A program made the translations under genes and the position numbers. A DNA stretch of 64,000 nucleotides from Orthonyx spaldingii (lineage: Eukaryota; Chordata; Aves; Passeriformes; Orthonychidae), in contig VZTJ01001391.1 in the NCBI GenBank assembly GCA_013397795.1, positions 1,245,349 to 1,309,348 of the forward strand, given 5' to 3'. The notes beneath the pieces were generated by a model, which was not told the origin of the DNA, searched no databases, and saw only the letters and a program-made list of their open reading frames with translations. Of this stretch, positions 63,850-64,000 are shown piece after piece (the first letter of the stretch is position 1; every line of letters starts with the position of its first letter).

Positions 63850-64000
63850 CAGAATGAGCCAGGCACTTCCTGTCATTGATTAAATCCAACCTAGTGCAAA
63901 ATCTAGAATTTTTAACAGAAAGGAGGAAGAAAGAAAAAACCCAAACAAATGAAAAACTCAACAAACTTTCAGATTAAAATGACATGCACATTTTTCACAC

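Larger units (their letters stand above)
58284..64000. other. Intergenic upstream of GDAP1, no gene seen
   Basis: AT-rich, with the assembly gap and poly-G run at 62.4 kb. In human the divergent JPH1 gene lies next in this direction; its conserved first coding exon (MORN repeats) is not visible up to the window edge. Confidence 0.6.

Noticed and set aside
58284..64000. JPH1 first exon, expected by human synteny
   Set aside because: No MORN-repeat coding sequence or CpG-rich exon is visible in this stretch.
1..64000. CRISPR arrays, rRNA or tRNA genes, or a bacterial or viral gene cluster
   Set aside because: No spaced identical repeats, no recognisable RNA gene, and the coding content is a single vertebrate gene with introns.

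Overview
This is a piece of a bird nuclear genome. Chicken-repeat-1 (CR1) LINE fragments with the avian 3' end (repeats of ATTCTATG) occur throughout, two ERV-type LTR fragments of a kind I know from many modern birds sit side by side, introns are compact, and the one gene has clear vertebrate splice sites. I cannot name the species. The LTR type suggests Neoaves rather than chicken or duck, but this is an inference from memory of such repeats.

The only protein-coding gene I can support is GDAP1 (ganglioside-induced differentiation-associated protein 1), on the minus strand. All six coding exons were assembled by hand from splice sites: exon 1 55908-55958, exon 2 55518-55710, exon 3 54060-54233, exon 4 51605-51699, exon 5 51040-51154 and exon 6 46481-46863. 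They give a 336-residue tail-anchored, GST-like protein of the mitochondrial outer membrane. It lies in a CpG island at about 55.56-56.17 kb. The 3' UTR probably runs to a polyadenylation signal near 43.70 kb. The bird protein starts 22 residues inside the human one.

Layout: 1-43.7 kb is gene-free, AT-rich DNA downstream of GDAP1. It holds scattered repeats: CR1 at 5.8, 23.2, 23.9, 38.1 and 41.9 kb; an ancient L3/CR1-type LINE at 12.7-13.2 kb; LTR fragments at 10.9-11.6 kb; a GC-rich unexplained patch at 33.9-34.7 kb; and several microsatellites and small tandem duplications. GDAP1 occupies 43.7-56.1 kb. A large, internally deleted CR1 lies in intron 5 and a short CR1 in intron 3, both antisense to the gene. 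From 56.2 to 64 kb is upstream flank with one CR1 (57.8-58.3 kb) and a short assembly gap next to a poly-G run (62.40-62.48 kb). In human the next gene upstream of GDAP1 is the divergent JPH1; none of its coding sequence is recognisable here, so it probably starts beyond the right edge.

I found no tRNA, rRNA, CRISPR array or new multi-gene system. The short open reading frames in the flanks behave like chance frames: many have no ATG, they overlap on several frames, and they resemble no family I recognise.
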